DNA from: Selenobaculum gibii
GTDB lineage: Bacteria > Bacillota > Negativicutes > ICN-92133
Direction: 5' to 3'
Length of the DNA stretch: 64,000 nt
NCBI RefSeq assembly: GCF_030273445.1
Contig: NZ_CP120678.1
Coordinates: 352,401 to 416,400, forward strand
Below are positions 1 to 9,167 of the stretch, piece by piece; position 1 is the stretch's first letter, and the number at the start of each line of letters is the position of its first letter. Position numbers and translations under genes: made by a program. The notes under the pieces were generated by a model that was not told where the DNA came from, ran no database searches, and saw only the letters and a list, made by a program, of their open reading frames with translations.

Positions 1-1689
1 TTTCCAAAAGTGAAATTAATTATTGCGCCGCGTAATATTATGAGAGCGGATGAGATCGTTGACTTAGCACAACATTATCATTTTCGAGCATCGAAACGGA
101 CTGCATTAAAAGAAAAACTAACGAATCAGCATGATATTGTTATCTTAGATACGATTGGTGAATTGGGTAAAATTTATGGTGTTGGAGATATTGTTTATGT
201 GGGAGGAAGTCTAGTTTCGCATGGTGGACACAATATATTAGAGCCAGCGGCGCATGGTAAAGCGATTATTGTTGGGCCTAATATGTTTAACTTTAAAGAT
301 ACGTATGCGTTATTTTCAGCGCGTAAAGCATGTCTAACAGTAAAGAATGCAGAAGATTTAACTCAAGCCGTGCTTAGATTGTTAGAACAGCCTGAGGCAA
401 AAAAAGCGATGGAAGATGAAACGTTATCAATTGTACGTGAAAATCAAGGTGCATCACGTAAGAGTGCAGTAATTTTGCGTGAGGTGCTTGAAGAATATAA
501 AAGGAAATCTACTGTACACAATATTAATAAAAGTGATGATATTATCGAAAATATTCAGAGTTACTTATATAAGCTGGTACATGGTGAAACAAAAGGGGTT
601 ATTGCAAATATTTTCATGAGGGTGCTATACTTTTTTTCTTTCATTTATTGTCAGCTCTTAGATTTAAAGCTAGCGTTTTATCGCTGGGGGGTGCTAAAAC
701 AATATAAACTCGATTGTCATGTCATCAGTTTAGGAAATATCACAGTTGGTGGGACGGGGAAAACGCCAACTGCACAGCGATTGGCTGTAGCGATTCGCGA
801 TATGGGATATAAGGTAGTGATTTTAAATCGCGGGTATCGGGCAAAATGGAAAGGCGAAGTTGGCGTTGTTTCTGATGGGGAAAAAATTTACATGTCAGCA
901 ACTGAAGCTGGTGATGAAGCTTTTCTTTTAGCGAAAAACTTACCAAAGGTTCCTGTGTTAATTGGGGCGGATAGAGCCGTTACAGGACAATATGCTGTTG
1001 AACAGCTTCACGCTGACGTCGTTATTCTTGATGATGGTTATCAACATTGGCGATTGGTTCGCGATTTAGATATTTTGCTCATTGATGCCATTAATATTTT
1101 CGGTAATAATTACATGTTGCCGCGAGGCACTTTACGTGAGCCGTTAAACCATTTAAATCGAGCCGATGTTTGCTTATTGACAAAAGTTGACCAAGCAGAT
1201 CCTGATGCTTGTAACATCATTAAAAATACAGTGAAAAAATATAATGAAAAAGCATTAATTGTGACAAGTGTGCATAGTCCAAAATACTTTGTTGAAGTTG
1301 CTGATTGGTATAAGGGCGCTTCAACGCATATCACTTCAATTGATAGTTTACGAGGGAAAAAGGTTACAGCAGTATCGGCTATAGGAAATCCAGCATCCTT
1401 TGAACAGACGATTAACGACGTTGGTGCACAAGTGATTGAAAGCGTCAGATTTGCTGATCACCATGATTATACGATGGCAGAAATGCAAATTATTATGGAT
1501 AATGCCATTGAATCTGGGTCGGAAGCACTTATTATAACAGAAAAAGATTTAGTAAAAATACCATCTGAATTCATTCATTCTAGCCGTGATTTGCCAGTCT
1601 ATGTGTTAAGTATGGAAATTGGATTTATTGATGGCTATCATGAATTTATTGAATTGATTGGAACAAGTTTAAAAAACAAAAAGCGATAA
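1..1689 (+). CDS. waaA-lpxK: Kdo transferase / tetraacyldisaccharide 4'-kinase fusion (5' end outside window)
   Basis: The frame is open from base 1, so this is the 3' part of a longer gene. The first ~165 visible residues match the C-terminal half of WaaA (GGSLVSHGGHNILEPAAHG at about residues 66-84), the GT-B enzyme that adds Kdo to lipid IVA. After a linker of about 30 residues, the rest is LpxK, the inner-membrane kinase that phosphorylates the 4' position of the lipid A precursor. LpxK signs are a hydrophobic segment near residue 205, the P-loop GGTGKTPT near 250 and DDGYQH near 345. No stop separates the two halves, so one polypeptide carries both activities. kdsB follows 24 nt downstream. 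A GTG at position 10 lies inside the WaaA fold and is unlikely to be the real start. Confidence 0.9.
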   Translation, partial: FPKVKLIIAPRNIMRADEIVDLAQHYHFRASKRTALKEKLTNQHDIVILDTIGELGKIYGVGDIVYVGGSLVSHGGHNILEPAAHGKAIIVGPNMFNFKDTYALFSARKACLTVKNAEDLTQAVLRLLEQPEAKKAMEDETLSIVRENQGASRKSAVILREVLEEYKRKSTVHNINKSDDIIENIQSYLYKLVHGETKGVIANIFMRVLYFFSFIYCQLLDLKLAFYRWGVLKQYKLDCHVISLGNITVGGTGKTPTAQRLAVAIRDMGYKVVILNRGYRAKWKGEVGVVSDGEKIYMSATEAGDEAFLLAKNLPKVPVLIGADRAVTGQYAVEQLHADVVILDDGYQHWRLVRDLDILLIDAINIFGNNYMLPRGTLREPLNHLNRADVCLLTKVDQADPDACNIIKNTVKKYNEKALIVTSVHSPKYFVEVADWYKGASTHITSIDSLRGKKVTAVSAIGNPASFEQTINDVGAQVIESVRFADHHDYTMAEMQIIMDNAIESGSEALIITEKDLVKIPSEFIHSSRDLPVYVLSMEIGFIDGYHEFIELIGTSLKNKKR

Positions 1690-1713
1690 GCTTTATTTTT
1701 CGGAGATGAAACG

Positions 1714-2454
1714 ATGAAGATTTTATGTGTAATTCCTGCGCGATACGCATCTACACGTCTGCCAGGTAAGCCACTTGCTGATATTGCAGGTAAACCGATG
1801 ATTCAACGTGTATATGAACGCGCAAGCCTAGCAAAGTTACCAAATGAAGTTTTAGTTGCTACGGACAATGAAAAAGTTTTTGCAGCAGTGAAAAATTTTG
1901 GGGGATCTGTTGTTATGACATCGGCTGAGCATGCGACGGGAACGGATAGATTGGCAGAAGTAGCGCAAAAATATCCTGATGTTGATGTAATCATTAATGT
2001 ACAAGGCGATGAACCATTAATCGAACCTAGCATTATTGATAATTTAGCTGAAGTTTTTGAAAAAGATAGTGAATTAAATATGGCTACCTTAATGACGCCT
2101 ATTCCAGAGGCAGAGCAAAATAATCCAAACAATGTAAAGGTAGTGACGGATTTACAAGGCTATGCTTTATATTTTTCCAGGTCGCTTTTACCATATCCGC
2201 GTAAGGCAGATGAAATTCCTGTTTATAAACACATTGGCATTTATGCATATCGTCGTGATTTTTTACTTAAATTTGCAGCTATGCCATCAACTCCGCTAGA
2301 GAAAAGCGAATCACTAGAGCAGCTTCGGGCCTTGGAAAATGGCTATAAAATTAAAGTGTTAAAAACAGATTTTCATTTCATTGGTGTAGATACTGTGGAA
2401 GATTTAGAAAAAGTGAATCAATTATTAAAAAAAGAAATCGTGGAGGGATTATAA
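1714..2454 (+). CDS. kdsB: 3-deoxy-manno-octulosonate cytidylyltransferase
   Basis: Activates Kdo as CMP-Kdo in the cytoplasm, supplying the donor used by WaaA. The 246 residues are the family's normal length. Visible motifs are [15 protein letters not shown] at residues 6-20, the nucleotide-binding and sugar-binding start, and VQGDEPLI near residues 96-103, which carries the metal-binding acidic residue. The start is an ATG after GGAGATGAAACG. The stop overlaps the kdsA start by one base, so the two genes are translationally coupled. The gene lies in an unbroken Kdo operon downstream of the transferase that uses its product. Confidence 0.95.
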   Translation: MKILCVIPARYASTRLPGKPLADIAGKPMIQRVYERASLAKLPNEVLVATDNEKVFAAVKNFGGSVVMTSAEHATGTDRLAEVAQKYPDVDVIINVQGDEPLIEPSIIDNLAEVFEKDSELNMATLMTPIPEAEQNNPNNVKVVTDLQGYALYFSRSLLPYPRKADEIPVYKHIGIYAYRRDFLLKFAAMPSTPLEKSESLEQLRALENGYKIKVLKTDFHFIGVDTVEDLEKVNQLLKKEIVEGL

Positions 2455-3278
2455 TGAATACAGTTCAAATTGGCTCAGTAAAGATTGGTGCGGGACAACC
2501 TCTTGCGCTTTTGGCAGGACCTTGTGTAATAGAAGGACTAGAGCGAAGTTTAAAGATTGGACGTGCAATAAAGGAAATTACGACTCGTTTAGGGATTCCG
2601 TATATTTTCAAAGCTTCGTTTGATAAAGCGAATCGTTCTTCCTATACAGCTTTTCGCGGACCGGGACTTGAAGAAGGTCTTAAAATTTTAAAAACGATTA
2701 AAGACGAGTTACAAGTTCCAATCGTTAGTGATATTCATTGTATAACACAAGTAGAAGCTGCTGCTGAAGTACTTGATGTATTGCAGATTCCAGCCTTTTT
2801 ATGCCGACAGACGGATTTATTAAATGCGGCGGCTAAAACAGGGAAAACGGTAAATATTAAGAAAGGTCAATTCTTATCGCCGAAAGATATGGAGAATGCA
2901 GCACGTAAAATTCGTGAGGCTGGCAATGAAAATATTTTATTAACTGAACGGGGCGCAAGCTTTGGTTATAACAATCTAGTTGTAGATATGCGCAGCTTCC
3001 CGATTATGCGTTCTTTTGGGTATCCGGTAGTTTTTGACGCGACGCATAGCGTTCAGTTGCCAGGTGGAGCCGGAACATCTTCTGCTGGACAACGTGAGTT
3101 TGTTGAATACTTAACACGTGGCGCTGTAGCTGTAGGCGTTGATGCACTCTTTATGGAGGTACATGACAATCCAGAAGAGGCACTTTGTGATGGGCCGAAC
3201 ATGGTTTATGTAGATAAGTTAGAAGCGCTTTTAAAAGATGCATTAGCAATTGATGAAGTTGTACGTAAACATAAGTAA
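2454..3278 (+). CDS. kdsA: 3-deoxy-8-phosphooctulonate synthase, metal-dependent type
   Basis: Condenses phosphoenolpyruvate and arabinose-5-phosphate to Kdo-8-phosphate. It has 274 residues in a TIM-barrel DAHP-synthase-like fold. LAGPCVIEG at residues 20-28 puts a cysteine (Cys24) where the metal-independent E. coli enzyme has asparagine, so this looks like the metal-dependent class typified by the Aquifex enzyme. [11 protein letters not shown] and [12 protein letters not shown] are the substrate-binding segments. It starts on the last base of the kdsB stop. Function is clear; the metal dependence is inferred from the cysteine. Confidence 0.95.
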   Translation: MNTVQIGSVKIGAGQPLALLAGPCVIEGLERSLKIGRAIKEITTRLGIPYIFKASFDKANRSSYTAFRGPGLEEGLKILKTIKDELQVPIVSDIHCITQVEAAAEVLDVLQIPAFLCRQTDLLNAAAKTGKTVNIKKGQFLSPKDMENAARKIREAGNENILLTERGASFGYNNLVVDMRSFPIMRSFGYPVVFDATHSVQLPGGAGTSSAGQREFVEYLTRGAVAVGVDALFMEVHDNPEEALCDGPNMVYVDKLEALLKDALAIDEVVRKHK

Positions 3279-3314
3279 TAAAAGTTTAAAAATATCTATA
3301 GGGAGCGGAGAAAA

Positions 3315-4283
3315 ATGTCTAATAAACAAGCAATAGATGTTTTAAATATTGAAGCTGAAGCAATAAAAGCATTAATTCCTCGAATTGATGAAGAGTTCAA
3401 TAGAGCTGTAGAAATGATTCTGGCTTGTAAGGGAAAAGTTATTGTAACAGGCATGGGGAAATCGGGAATCATTGGCAGAAAGATTGCTGCATCGTTTGCG
3501 AGTACGGGAACCCCATCCTTCTTTCTTCATCCAGCAGAAGCTTTTCATGGCGATTTAGGGATGGTGACTTGCCATGATATCGTCATTGCGATATCGAACA
3601 GCGGTGAAAGTGCTGAAGTGGTAAATATTTTACCGATTATTCAGCGCATTGGCGCACCGATTATCGCGATGTGTGGACGCAGAAAATCTACGATGGTTGA
3701 TCATGCAGAAGTGTTTATAGATATTAGTGTAGAGCGTGAAGCCTGTCCTTTGGGATTAGCTCCAACGGCTAGCACGACAGCTACACTTGCGATGGGAGAT
3801 GCATTAGCTGTTGCTTTGCTATCAGAACGCAATTTTACTCCACAAGATTTTGCATTATTTCATCCGGGTGGTGCGCTAGGGAAAAAGCTGTTGTTAAATG
3901 TGGAACATGCAATGCATAGTGGCGAAGATAATCCTGTCATTGGTCGAGATAAAACAGTAAAAGAAGCTATCTTTACAATGACGGAAAAAGGATTGGGTGC
4001 GACTTCTATTGTTGATGAAAATGGTATTTTAGTTGGAATTGTAACAGATGGAGACATTCGTCGCAGCATTGAAAAGGGACATCAATTCCTTGATGAAGCC
4101 GTTGCAAAAATCATGACGCCAAATCCAAAAACGATTACAAAAGAAAAACTGGCTGCTGCTGCACTTCATCTTATGGAAAAGCACCAGCCAAGACCAATTA
4201 CAGTACTACCAGTGATCAATGAGAAAAAAGAACCGATTGGTATTTTGCATCTTACTGACTTATTGCGTCAAGGAGTGGTATAA
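3315..4283 (+). CDS. kdsD: Arabinose-5-phosphate isomerase (KpsF/GutQ family)
   Basis: Interconverts ribulose-5-phosphate and arabinose-5-phosphate, the first committed step to Kdo. The 322-residue protein has an N-terminal SIS domain (VTGMGKSGIIG near residue 43, then SNSGESAEV) and two C-terminal CBS domains from about residue 205 to the end, the standard layout. The ATG at 3315 follows the ribosome site GGGAGCGGAG. The stop overlaps kdsC by one base. With kdsA, kdsB and kdsC it completes Kdo synthesis in one operon. Confidence 0.94.
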   Translation: MSNKQAIDVLNIEAEAIKALIPRIDEEFNRAVEMILACKGKVIVTGMGKSGIIGRKIAASFASTGTPSFFLHPAEAFHGDLGMVTCHDIVIAISNSGESAEVVNILPIIQRIGAPIIAMCGRRKSTMVDHAEVFIDISVEREACPLGLAPTASTTATLAMGDALAVALLSERNFTPQDFALFHPGGALGKKLLLNVEHAMHSGEDNPVIGRDKTVKEAIFTMTEKGLGATSIVDENGILVGIVTDGDIRRSIEKGHQFLDEAVAKIMTPNPKTITKEKLAAAALHLMEKHQPRPITVLPVINEKKEPIGILHLTDLLRQGVV

Positions 4284-4831
4284 TGTACTATAGTAAACGT
4301 GCCACTCGGATAAAAATGGTGATTTTTGATGTAGATGGCGTACTTACTGATGGAACTATTGTAGTAGGAACTACAGGGGAATTTATGAAGAACTTTAACT
4401 GCCAAGATGGACTTGGAATTAGCTTGTTGCATAAAGCAGGAATAAAGACAGCGATTATTACTGGAAGAACTTCGGAAATTGTCAAAATACGTAGTCAAGA
4501 GCTCAATATTACGGAAGTGTATCAAGGGGTGGCAAATAAATTATCAGCCTTTCATATGTTGAAAGAAAAGTATCATCTAGAAGATGATACGATCGCATAT
4601 GTTGGGGATGATTTAATCGATTTGCCGGTAATGCTTCAAGTAGGACTTGCCTGTGCAGTAGATAATGCTGCATATGAGGTAAAAGAAGTTGCGCATTATG
4701 TCGCAAGAAAAGAAGGCGGCAAAGGTGCAGTAAGAGAAATTGTTGAAATGATTTTAAAATCACAAGGAAAATGGGACAGTCTCATTGAAACTTATTTTAC
4801 AAGACAGCCATTGCTGGAAACAAAACAATAG
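4283..4831 (+). CDS. kdsC: 3-deoxy-manno-octulosonate-8-phosphatase
   Basis: HAD-family phosphatase that removes phosphate from Kdo-8-phosphate. At 182 residues it has no cap domain, as usual for this tetrameric family. The nucleophile motif is FDVDGVLTDG with Asp16 and Asp18. ITGRTSEIV is motif II, and YVGDDLIDLPVM is the metal-binding motif IV. Its ATG overlaps the kdsD stop by one base. A GC-rich hairpin follows about 40 nt downstream, so this may be the end of the Kdo transcription unit. Confidence 0.94.
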   Translation: MYYSKRATRIKMVIFDVDGVLTDGTIVVGTTGEFMKNFNCQDGLGISLLHKAGIKTAIITGRTSEIVKIRSQELNITEVYQGVANKLSAFHMLKEKYHLEDDTIAYVGDDLIDLPVMLQVGLACAVDNAAYEVKEVAHYVARKEGGKGAVREIVEMILKSQGKWDSLIETYFTRQPLLETKQ

Positions 4832-4873
4832 TTGAAATAAGATTACGATTCATTGATTTGTTGGTTATGGTGT

Positions 4874-4898
4874 GGGCGGGGTTTCTCGCCCTGATTTT
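4874..4898 (+). terminator. Possible intrinsic terminator between kdsC and the acyltransferase
   Basis: GGGCG and CGCCC pair across an 8-nt loop (4874-4891) and are followed by TGATTTTTG. The stem is short and the U tract is interrupted, so termination may be only partial. Confidence 0.45.
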
Positions 4899-4924
4899 TG
4901 TATATTGGAAAGGATGGCGGTTAT

Positions 4925-5842
4925 ATGCAATATTGGTTTTTTAAAGCACTCAGCCGCTTTTTGTGTTTATTACCTTATGGTTTAGTTCTAAGTACTGGAC
5001 GAATATTAGGCAAGTTGTATTATTATATTGCGGCGAAACAACGAAATCGTGCGACAAGGCAAATGATGCGTAGTTTAAATATCTCAAAAGTAGAGGCCGA
5101 TAGTTTAGCAAGAAAGATGTTCGATAATATTGGGAAGAATTTTGTAGAGATACTTAGAACGCCTAAATTAACAAAAGACAATTATCAAGATTTTATTACA
5201 ATAAATCACTTAGAACGTTTTGAGGACGCTTTAGCAAAAGGACATGGTGTTGTTTTGTTAACGGCGCATATTGGTAACTGGGAATGGCTCGGTGCAGCGC
5301 TTGCTTATGCGGGATTACCTTTGTCAAGTGTTATTAAACGCCAACCCAATGATCAGCATACAAGACTTTTAAATGAGTATCGCGAAATGGTGGGTATGGA
5401 AATATTTTCGCGTGGGACAACAGAATTAGTAGGAGCGGCAAAAGCGTTGAAAAAAGGCAGAGTATTAGCCTTCTTAGCCGATCAAGATGCAGGTCCAGGA
5501 GGGGCATTTATTGATTTTCTTGGCATCCCAGCATCAACGCCTTTAGGACCAGCGGTTTTTGCGAAACGATTTAAATCGCCAATTGTACCTGTATTCATGT
5601 TAAGGGATAAAGATGGAAAACATATAGCACAGGTGCATGAACCATTTTATTTTAATGACACAGGAAATGAAGAACAAGATTTATATAACATTACAGTAAA
5701 AATGACAAATTTGATTGAATCGGTAATTCGCGAGAATCCAAGTCAATGGATGTGGTTTCAAAAGCGTTGGAACACGCCGCTAAATGAAGAAAAACAAGCG
5801 GGAAAACATCATGCGAAGAAGGGAGCAGGTAAGCATGAATAA
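4925..5842 (+). CDS. Lipid A late acyltransferase (LpxL/HtrB family)
   Basis: Member of the LpxL/LpxM family, which adds a secondary acyl chain to Kdo-lipid A at the inner membrane. The protein has 305 residues counted from the ATG at 4925. That start is preceded by GGAAAGGATGG; an in-frame TTG at 4898 lacks a ribosome site and lies in a hairpin tail. The first ~20 residues form a membrane anchor (FFKALSRFLCLLPYGLVL). The catalytic H-x4-E motif is HIGNWE at residues 115-120. LADQDAGPGG and the FLG segment are also typical. The last 8 nt overlap lptC. Which acyl chain and position it uses cannot be told. Confidence 0.9.
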   Translation: MQYWFFKALSRFLCLLPYGLVLSTGRILGKLYYYIAAKQRNRATRQMMRSLNISKVEADSLARKMFDNIGKNFVEILRTPKLTKDNYQDFITINHLERFEDALAKGHGVVLLTAHIGNWEWLGAALAYAGLPLSSVIKRQPNDQHTRLLNEYREMVGMEIFSRGTTELVGAAKALKKGRVLAFLADQDAGPGGAFIDFLGIPASTPLGPAVFAKRFKSPIVPVFMLRDKDGKHIAQVHEPFYFNDTGNEEQDLYNITVKMTNLIESVIRENPSQWMWFQKRWNTPLNEEKQAGKHHAKKGAGKHE

Positions 5843-6383
5843 ATCAGTAATGACATTGTTTATCTGTACTTTTTTGGCTGTTGGTGGTGTTTTGTATTGG
5901 GCTTTTTCTGACAACACGCAAATTCATGTTCAAAAGGAAGAAGATGAAGCTCAAAAAATCCTAACATATGAAGGGAATACATTGAGCGAAGAAAAAGATG
6001 GCAAAAAGATTTGGGATCTTACAGCTGAAACGATCACGATTGATCCACAAACGAAAAATATTACATTGAAAAATATTCAAGGCGTTTTTTATCAAGACGA
6101 TGGGAATAACATTAACTTGACAGCACCGACTGCAGTGTATGATAATAAAACGCATGATATTATTATTACAGAAAAAGTAATTGCGACCAGAAATGATGGA
6201 TCTAACTTTACTGCAGATCAGGTTTTATGGCAAAATAGTATCCAAAAATTCTCCGGAGAGGGAAATATTAAAATTGTTCAAGCAGATACTGTGATTACTG
6301 GTGATAAAATGGAAACCGATTCGGGCATGAATAAAGTAAAAGTAGAAGGAAATGCTCATGTAATAAAAGGTGGTGCAGAGTAA
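5835..6383 (+). CDS. lptC: LPS export system protein LptC
   Basis: A bitopic inner-membrane protein that passes LPS from the LptBFG complex to LptA. Starting at the ATG at 5835, it has 182 residues: one transmembrane segment (about residues 5-24, LFICTFLAVGGVLYWAF) and a periplasmic beta-jellyroll rich in alternating hydrophobic residues. I chose 5835 because GGGAGCAGGTAAGC precedes it; an in-frame ATG 51 nt upstream would put a highly charged tail before the anchor. The gene overlaps the acyltransferase by 8 nt and lptA by 1 nt. Sequence similarity in this family is weak, so gene order supports the call. Confidence 0.85.
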   Translation: MNKSVMTLFICTFLAVGGVLYWAFSDNTQIHVQKEEDEAQKILTYEGNTLSEEKDGKKIWDLTAETITIDPQTKNITLKNIQGVFYQDDGNNINLTAPTAVYDNKTHDIIITEKVIATRNDGSNFTADQVLWQNSIQKFSGEGNIKIVQADTVITGDKMETDSGMNKVKVEGNAHVIKGGAE

Positions 6384-7096
6384 TGAATTTGAAAAAAATG
6401 TGTTTAACAACAATGTTATGTATGGCTATTGCCTCACCCTTATATGCCGCAAATGATAAGCCTATAGACTTATCGGCAGATGTGATTGAGTATGATTCAA
6501 CAACTGGTATGATGACAGCTACGGGCTCTGTAAAAATGGTACAGGAGAACGCGGTCATAACAGGCATGAAAGCAACTTATAATACAAAAAGTAAGGAAGC
6601 TGAAATCGATGGCGGTGTCCGTATGGTTAAAGAGGATATGGATTTAACGGCAGCAAATGTTAGGTCTATTGACAATAAACATGTTATAGCAGTTGGAGAT
6701 GTTGTACTCGTGAAAGGAACAAGTACGCTAACTGGACCGCAGGTGGACTATTTCTTAGACCAAGATTATGTGTTGATTAATAGCAATGCTAAGATTTCTA
6801 TGCCAGACGGAGTAATGACCTCTGAGAAGCTAGAGCATTTTGTCAAAGAAAATCGAGCTGTTGCTACTGAAAACGTTCATATTGTAAGCCAAACGCGCAA
6901 TCTTGATGCTACGGGCGATGTTGCAACTTATTATGGTGGAGAAGGACAGCAAGGAAAGATTGTCCTTTCTGGTAATGCAGTGGCTGTTCAAGACAATAAT
7001 ACTTTACGAGGTAAAACATTAACGATGTATTTGGAAGAAAAGCCAGCCTCACAAAGTAATCAGAGTGAATTAGTGATTAAACCAAATGAAAAATAA
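6383..7096 (+). CDS. lptA: Periplasmic LPS-bridge protein LptA (OstA-like)
   Basis: Forms the periplasmic beta-jellyroll bridge that carries LPS between LptC and LptD. The 237-residue protein begins with a signal peptide cleaved near residue 22 (ASPLYA, then AND). The mature part opens with the OstA signature PIDLSADVIEYDSTTGMM and continues as repeated beta-strand units. At 237 residues it is longer than the 185-residue E. coli protein, suggesting an extra beta-taco stretch. It is coupled to lptC by a 1-nt overlap, and lptB follows 20 nt downstream. Confidence 0.88.
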   Translation: MNLKKMCLTTMLCMAIASPLYAANDKPIDLSADVIEYDSTTGMMTATGSVKMVQENAVITGMKATYNTKSKEAEIDGGVRMVKEDMDLTAANVRSIDNKHVIAVGDVVLVKGTSTLTGPQVDYFLDQDYVLINSNAKISMPDGVMTSEKLEHFVKENRAVATENVHIVSQTRNLDATGDVATYYGGEGQQGKIVLSGNAVAVQDNNTLRGKTLTMYLEEKPASQSNQSELVIKPNEK

Positions 7097-7116
7097 CCGC
7101 AAAGTGAGGCGGATTC

Positions 7117-7836
7117 ATGTTTATTGAGACTGCAAATTTAATTAAAACTTTCAAAAAACGTAATGTTGTTGATGGAGTTTCCATTCGGGTTGAAAAAGGG
7201 GAAGTTGTTGGTTTGTTGGGGCCAAATGGAGCTGGAAAGACGACGACATTCTATATGATTGTTGGACTAGAAAGACCCACCAGTGGAGATGTTTCTATTT
7301 CAGGAGAAAGTGTTACGCATTTACCTATGTATAAGCGCTCTAAATATGGGGTGGGATACTTGGCACAAGAGGCTTCTATTTTTAAGAAGCTTACTGTTGA
7401 AGATAATCTTATGGCGATACTTGAAACAACGCCAATGAGTAGAAATGACAGAAAAATAAAAGTGGAAGATTTATTAAAGGAATTTCATGTGCTTCATGTG
7501 CGTGATAGAAAAGGAACTGAACTATCGGGTGGGGAGCGTAGACGGGTGGAAATTGCTCGTTGCTTAGCTACAGACCCTAATTTTATCCTTTTAGATGAAC
7601 CTTTTGCTGGAGTCGATCCGATTGCAGTTGCAGATATTCAAGATATTATTGCCTATCTGCGCGAACGTGGAATTGGGATATTAATCACTGATCATAATGT
7701 AAGAGAGACGCTTAGCATTGTGGATCGTGCTTATATATTAAATCAGGGAAAAATATTAATTGAGGGAGATAGACAAACGATTGCATCTAGTGAAATTGCA
7801 CGGAAATTCTATCTCGGTGAGAAATTTAGTCTATAG
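7117..7836 (+). CDS. lptB: LPS export ABC transporter ATPase LptB
   Basis: Cytoplasmic ATPase that drives LPS extraction through the LptF/LptG permease. At 239 residues it matches E. coli LptB in length. All core motifs are present: Walker [14 protein letters not shown] near residue 36, signature [15 protein letters not shown] near 138, Walker [17 protein letters not shown] near 158 and the switch histidine in [10 protein letters not shown]. The start follows GTGAGGCGG. It lies directly after lptA; its permease partner comes about 220 nt later, behind a structured leader. Confidence 0.96.
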   Translation: MFIETANLIKTFKKRNVVDGVSIRVEKGEVVGLLGPNGAGKTTTFYMIVGLERPTSGDVSISGESVTHLPMYKRSKYGVGYLAQEASIFKKLTVEDNLMAILETTPMSRNDRKIKVEDLLKEFHVLHVRDRKGTELSGGERRRVEIARCLATDPNFILLDEPFAGVDPIAVADIQDIIAYLRERGIGILITDHNVRETLSIVDRAYILNQGKILIEGDRQTIASSEIARKFYLGEKFSL

Positions 7837-7859
7837 TAAATTTTGGTTTGTATTAAGTT

Positions 7860-8040
7860 TAGAAAGTATCTAAAAGGTAAACCGTTAAAAATAAGAAACT
7901 GTTTACGTCTAGGATAAACACGGCTATTCAGTGAGAGTTTTAACTCTTCTGCGAGCAGATAAGTAGTCCAGAGGCTTACGGTGGTCTTTACTTCTATATT
8001 AAAGAGAGGGGCGCCCGTTAGTCATCGGATAAAACCCTAT
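7860..8040 (+). promoter_or_regulatory. Candidate structured leader RNA upstream of the LPS permease gene
   Basis: The 217 nt between lptB and the permease gene are markedly less AT-biased than other spacers here and contain several hairpins: TGTTTA/TAAACA (7900-7920), AGAGTT/AACTCT (7934-7947), CTGC/GCAG around 7949-7958, AAGTA/TACTT (7961-7993) and the palindrome GGGCGCCC near 8009-8016. I do not recognise a known riboswitch or T-box. No coding frame is evident. This may be a regulated 5' leader. Confidence 0.4.
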
Positions 8041-8053
8041 GAGGGAGAAGAAT

Positions 8054-9142
8054 ATGCGGATTTTAGACAAATATATCATCAAAGAAATGTTAGGTACTTT
8101 TATTTTTGGGATTTTTGCCTTTTCTAGCGTTTTTATTGGTTCAAGTACACTTTTTAGAATTGCGCAATATGTAACGAATTACGGTGCTTCTATTCAGGCG
8201 GTTATTAAGCTTTTTATTTATAGTTTGCCTAGCATTGTTGTTTTGACTTTTCCTATGTCGATGTTACTAGCAACGCTATTGTCATTTGGCAGGCTTTCGG
8301 CAAGTAGCGAAATAACAGCGATGAAGTCAGGTGGAATTAGTTTTTATCGCATCGCTATGCCTGTATTTATTATTGCACTTGTAGTTAGTATCTTTGCTAT
8401 TTTATTTAATGAGCATGTAGTACCCAGAGCCAATGAAGGATATAGTTATGTTGTTAACTTTGAAATAAAAGGCAATACTGCGCCAAAATCACAAGATCAT
8501 GTCGTATTGAAAGAGATAAAAGAAGGACAGATTAATCGATTGACTTATGCACGACGTTATGATGCGCAAACAATGGCGATGTATGGTGTTTCTATACAAG
8601 AGTTTGAAAATGATACGCTTGTGCGGGTGCAAAATGCTGAGAAGGCTGACTGGAGTAATGATCACTGGACGATGCATAATGGAATTCTTTATGATTTATC
8701 GGCAGAGGGGAATGTACAACGTACATTAAAATTCTCGCAGCAAATTTTGCCGATTTCGCAGTCGCCAAATGAAATTATACGCTCTCAGAAAAAACCTGAT
8801 GAAATGACGATGCGAGAGCTACGGCATCAAATTAAAGCTATGCAGATGCAATCTGTAGATACAAATGAATTGGAAGTAGAGTTGTATAAGCGAATTACGA
8901 TTCCCTTTGCAACGTTTATTTTTGCTTTAATTGGGACGCCTTTGGGTTTACAACCAAATCGGACGAGCTCATCTATTGGGTTTGGGATAAGTATTATTAT
9001 TATTTTTGTTTACTATACAATTATGACAATTTCCTCGACGCTTGCACAAGGCGGTTCGGTAAATCCTTTAGTTGCCGCTTGGATGCCGAATACCATAGGA
9101 TTAATTGTCGGGATTTCTTTAATGCGTAAAGCGGCAAAATAG
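8054..9142 (+). CDS. LPS export permease, LptF/LptG family
   Basis: Inner-membrane component of the LPS extractor. The ATG at 8054 follows GAGGGAG by 6 nt and gives 362 residues; an in-frame ATG five codons earlier overlaps the ribosome site. The N-terminal MRILDKYIIKEMLGTF and three transmembrane helices within residues 10-120 are typical. A periplasmic jellyroll follows (about 125-260), then three C-terminal helices (about 275-360). Only one YjgP/YjgQ-type gene is present in this window, so it may work as a homodimer or with a partner elsewhere. Confidence 0.88.
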   Translation: MRILDKYIIKEMLGTFIFGIFAFSSVFIGSSTLFRIAQYVTNYGASIQAVIKLFIYSLPSIVVLTFPMSMLLATLLSFGRLSASSEITAMKSGGISFYRIAMPVFIIALVVSIFAILFNEHVVPRANEGYSYVVNFEIKGNTAPKSQDHVVLKEIKEGQINRLTYARRYDAQTMAMYGVSIQEFENDTLVRVQNAEKADWSNDHWTMHNGILYDLSAEGNVQRTLKFSQQILPISQSPNEIIRSQKKPDEMTMRELRHQIKAMQMQSVDTNELEVELYKRITIPFATFIFALIGTPLGLQPNRTSSSIGFGISIIIIFVYYTIMTISSTLAQGGSVNPLVAAWMPNTIGLIVGISLMRKAAK

Positions 9143-9167
9143 ATAAGAATAAAAGGAGGGAGAGTCA

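Noticed and set aside
1110-1334. Minus-strand open frame inside the lpxK part, and similar antisense frames across the window.
   Set aside because: They have no ribosome site or recognisable protein sequence and follow the codon structure of the real genes on the other strand.
5784-5834. Upstream in-frame ATG for lptC giving a 17-residue extension.
   Set aside because: It lies fully within the acyltransferase gene, has no ribosome site and puts a highly charged stretch ahead of the membrane anchor.
7980-8020. T-box riboswitch considered for the leader before the LPS permease gene.
   Set aside because: The conserved T-box sequence (TGGNACCGCG) and the AGTA/specifier arrangement are absent.
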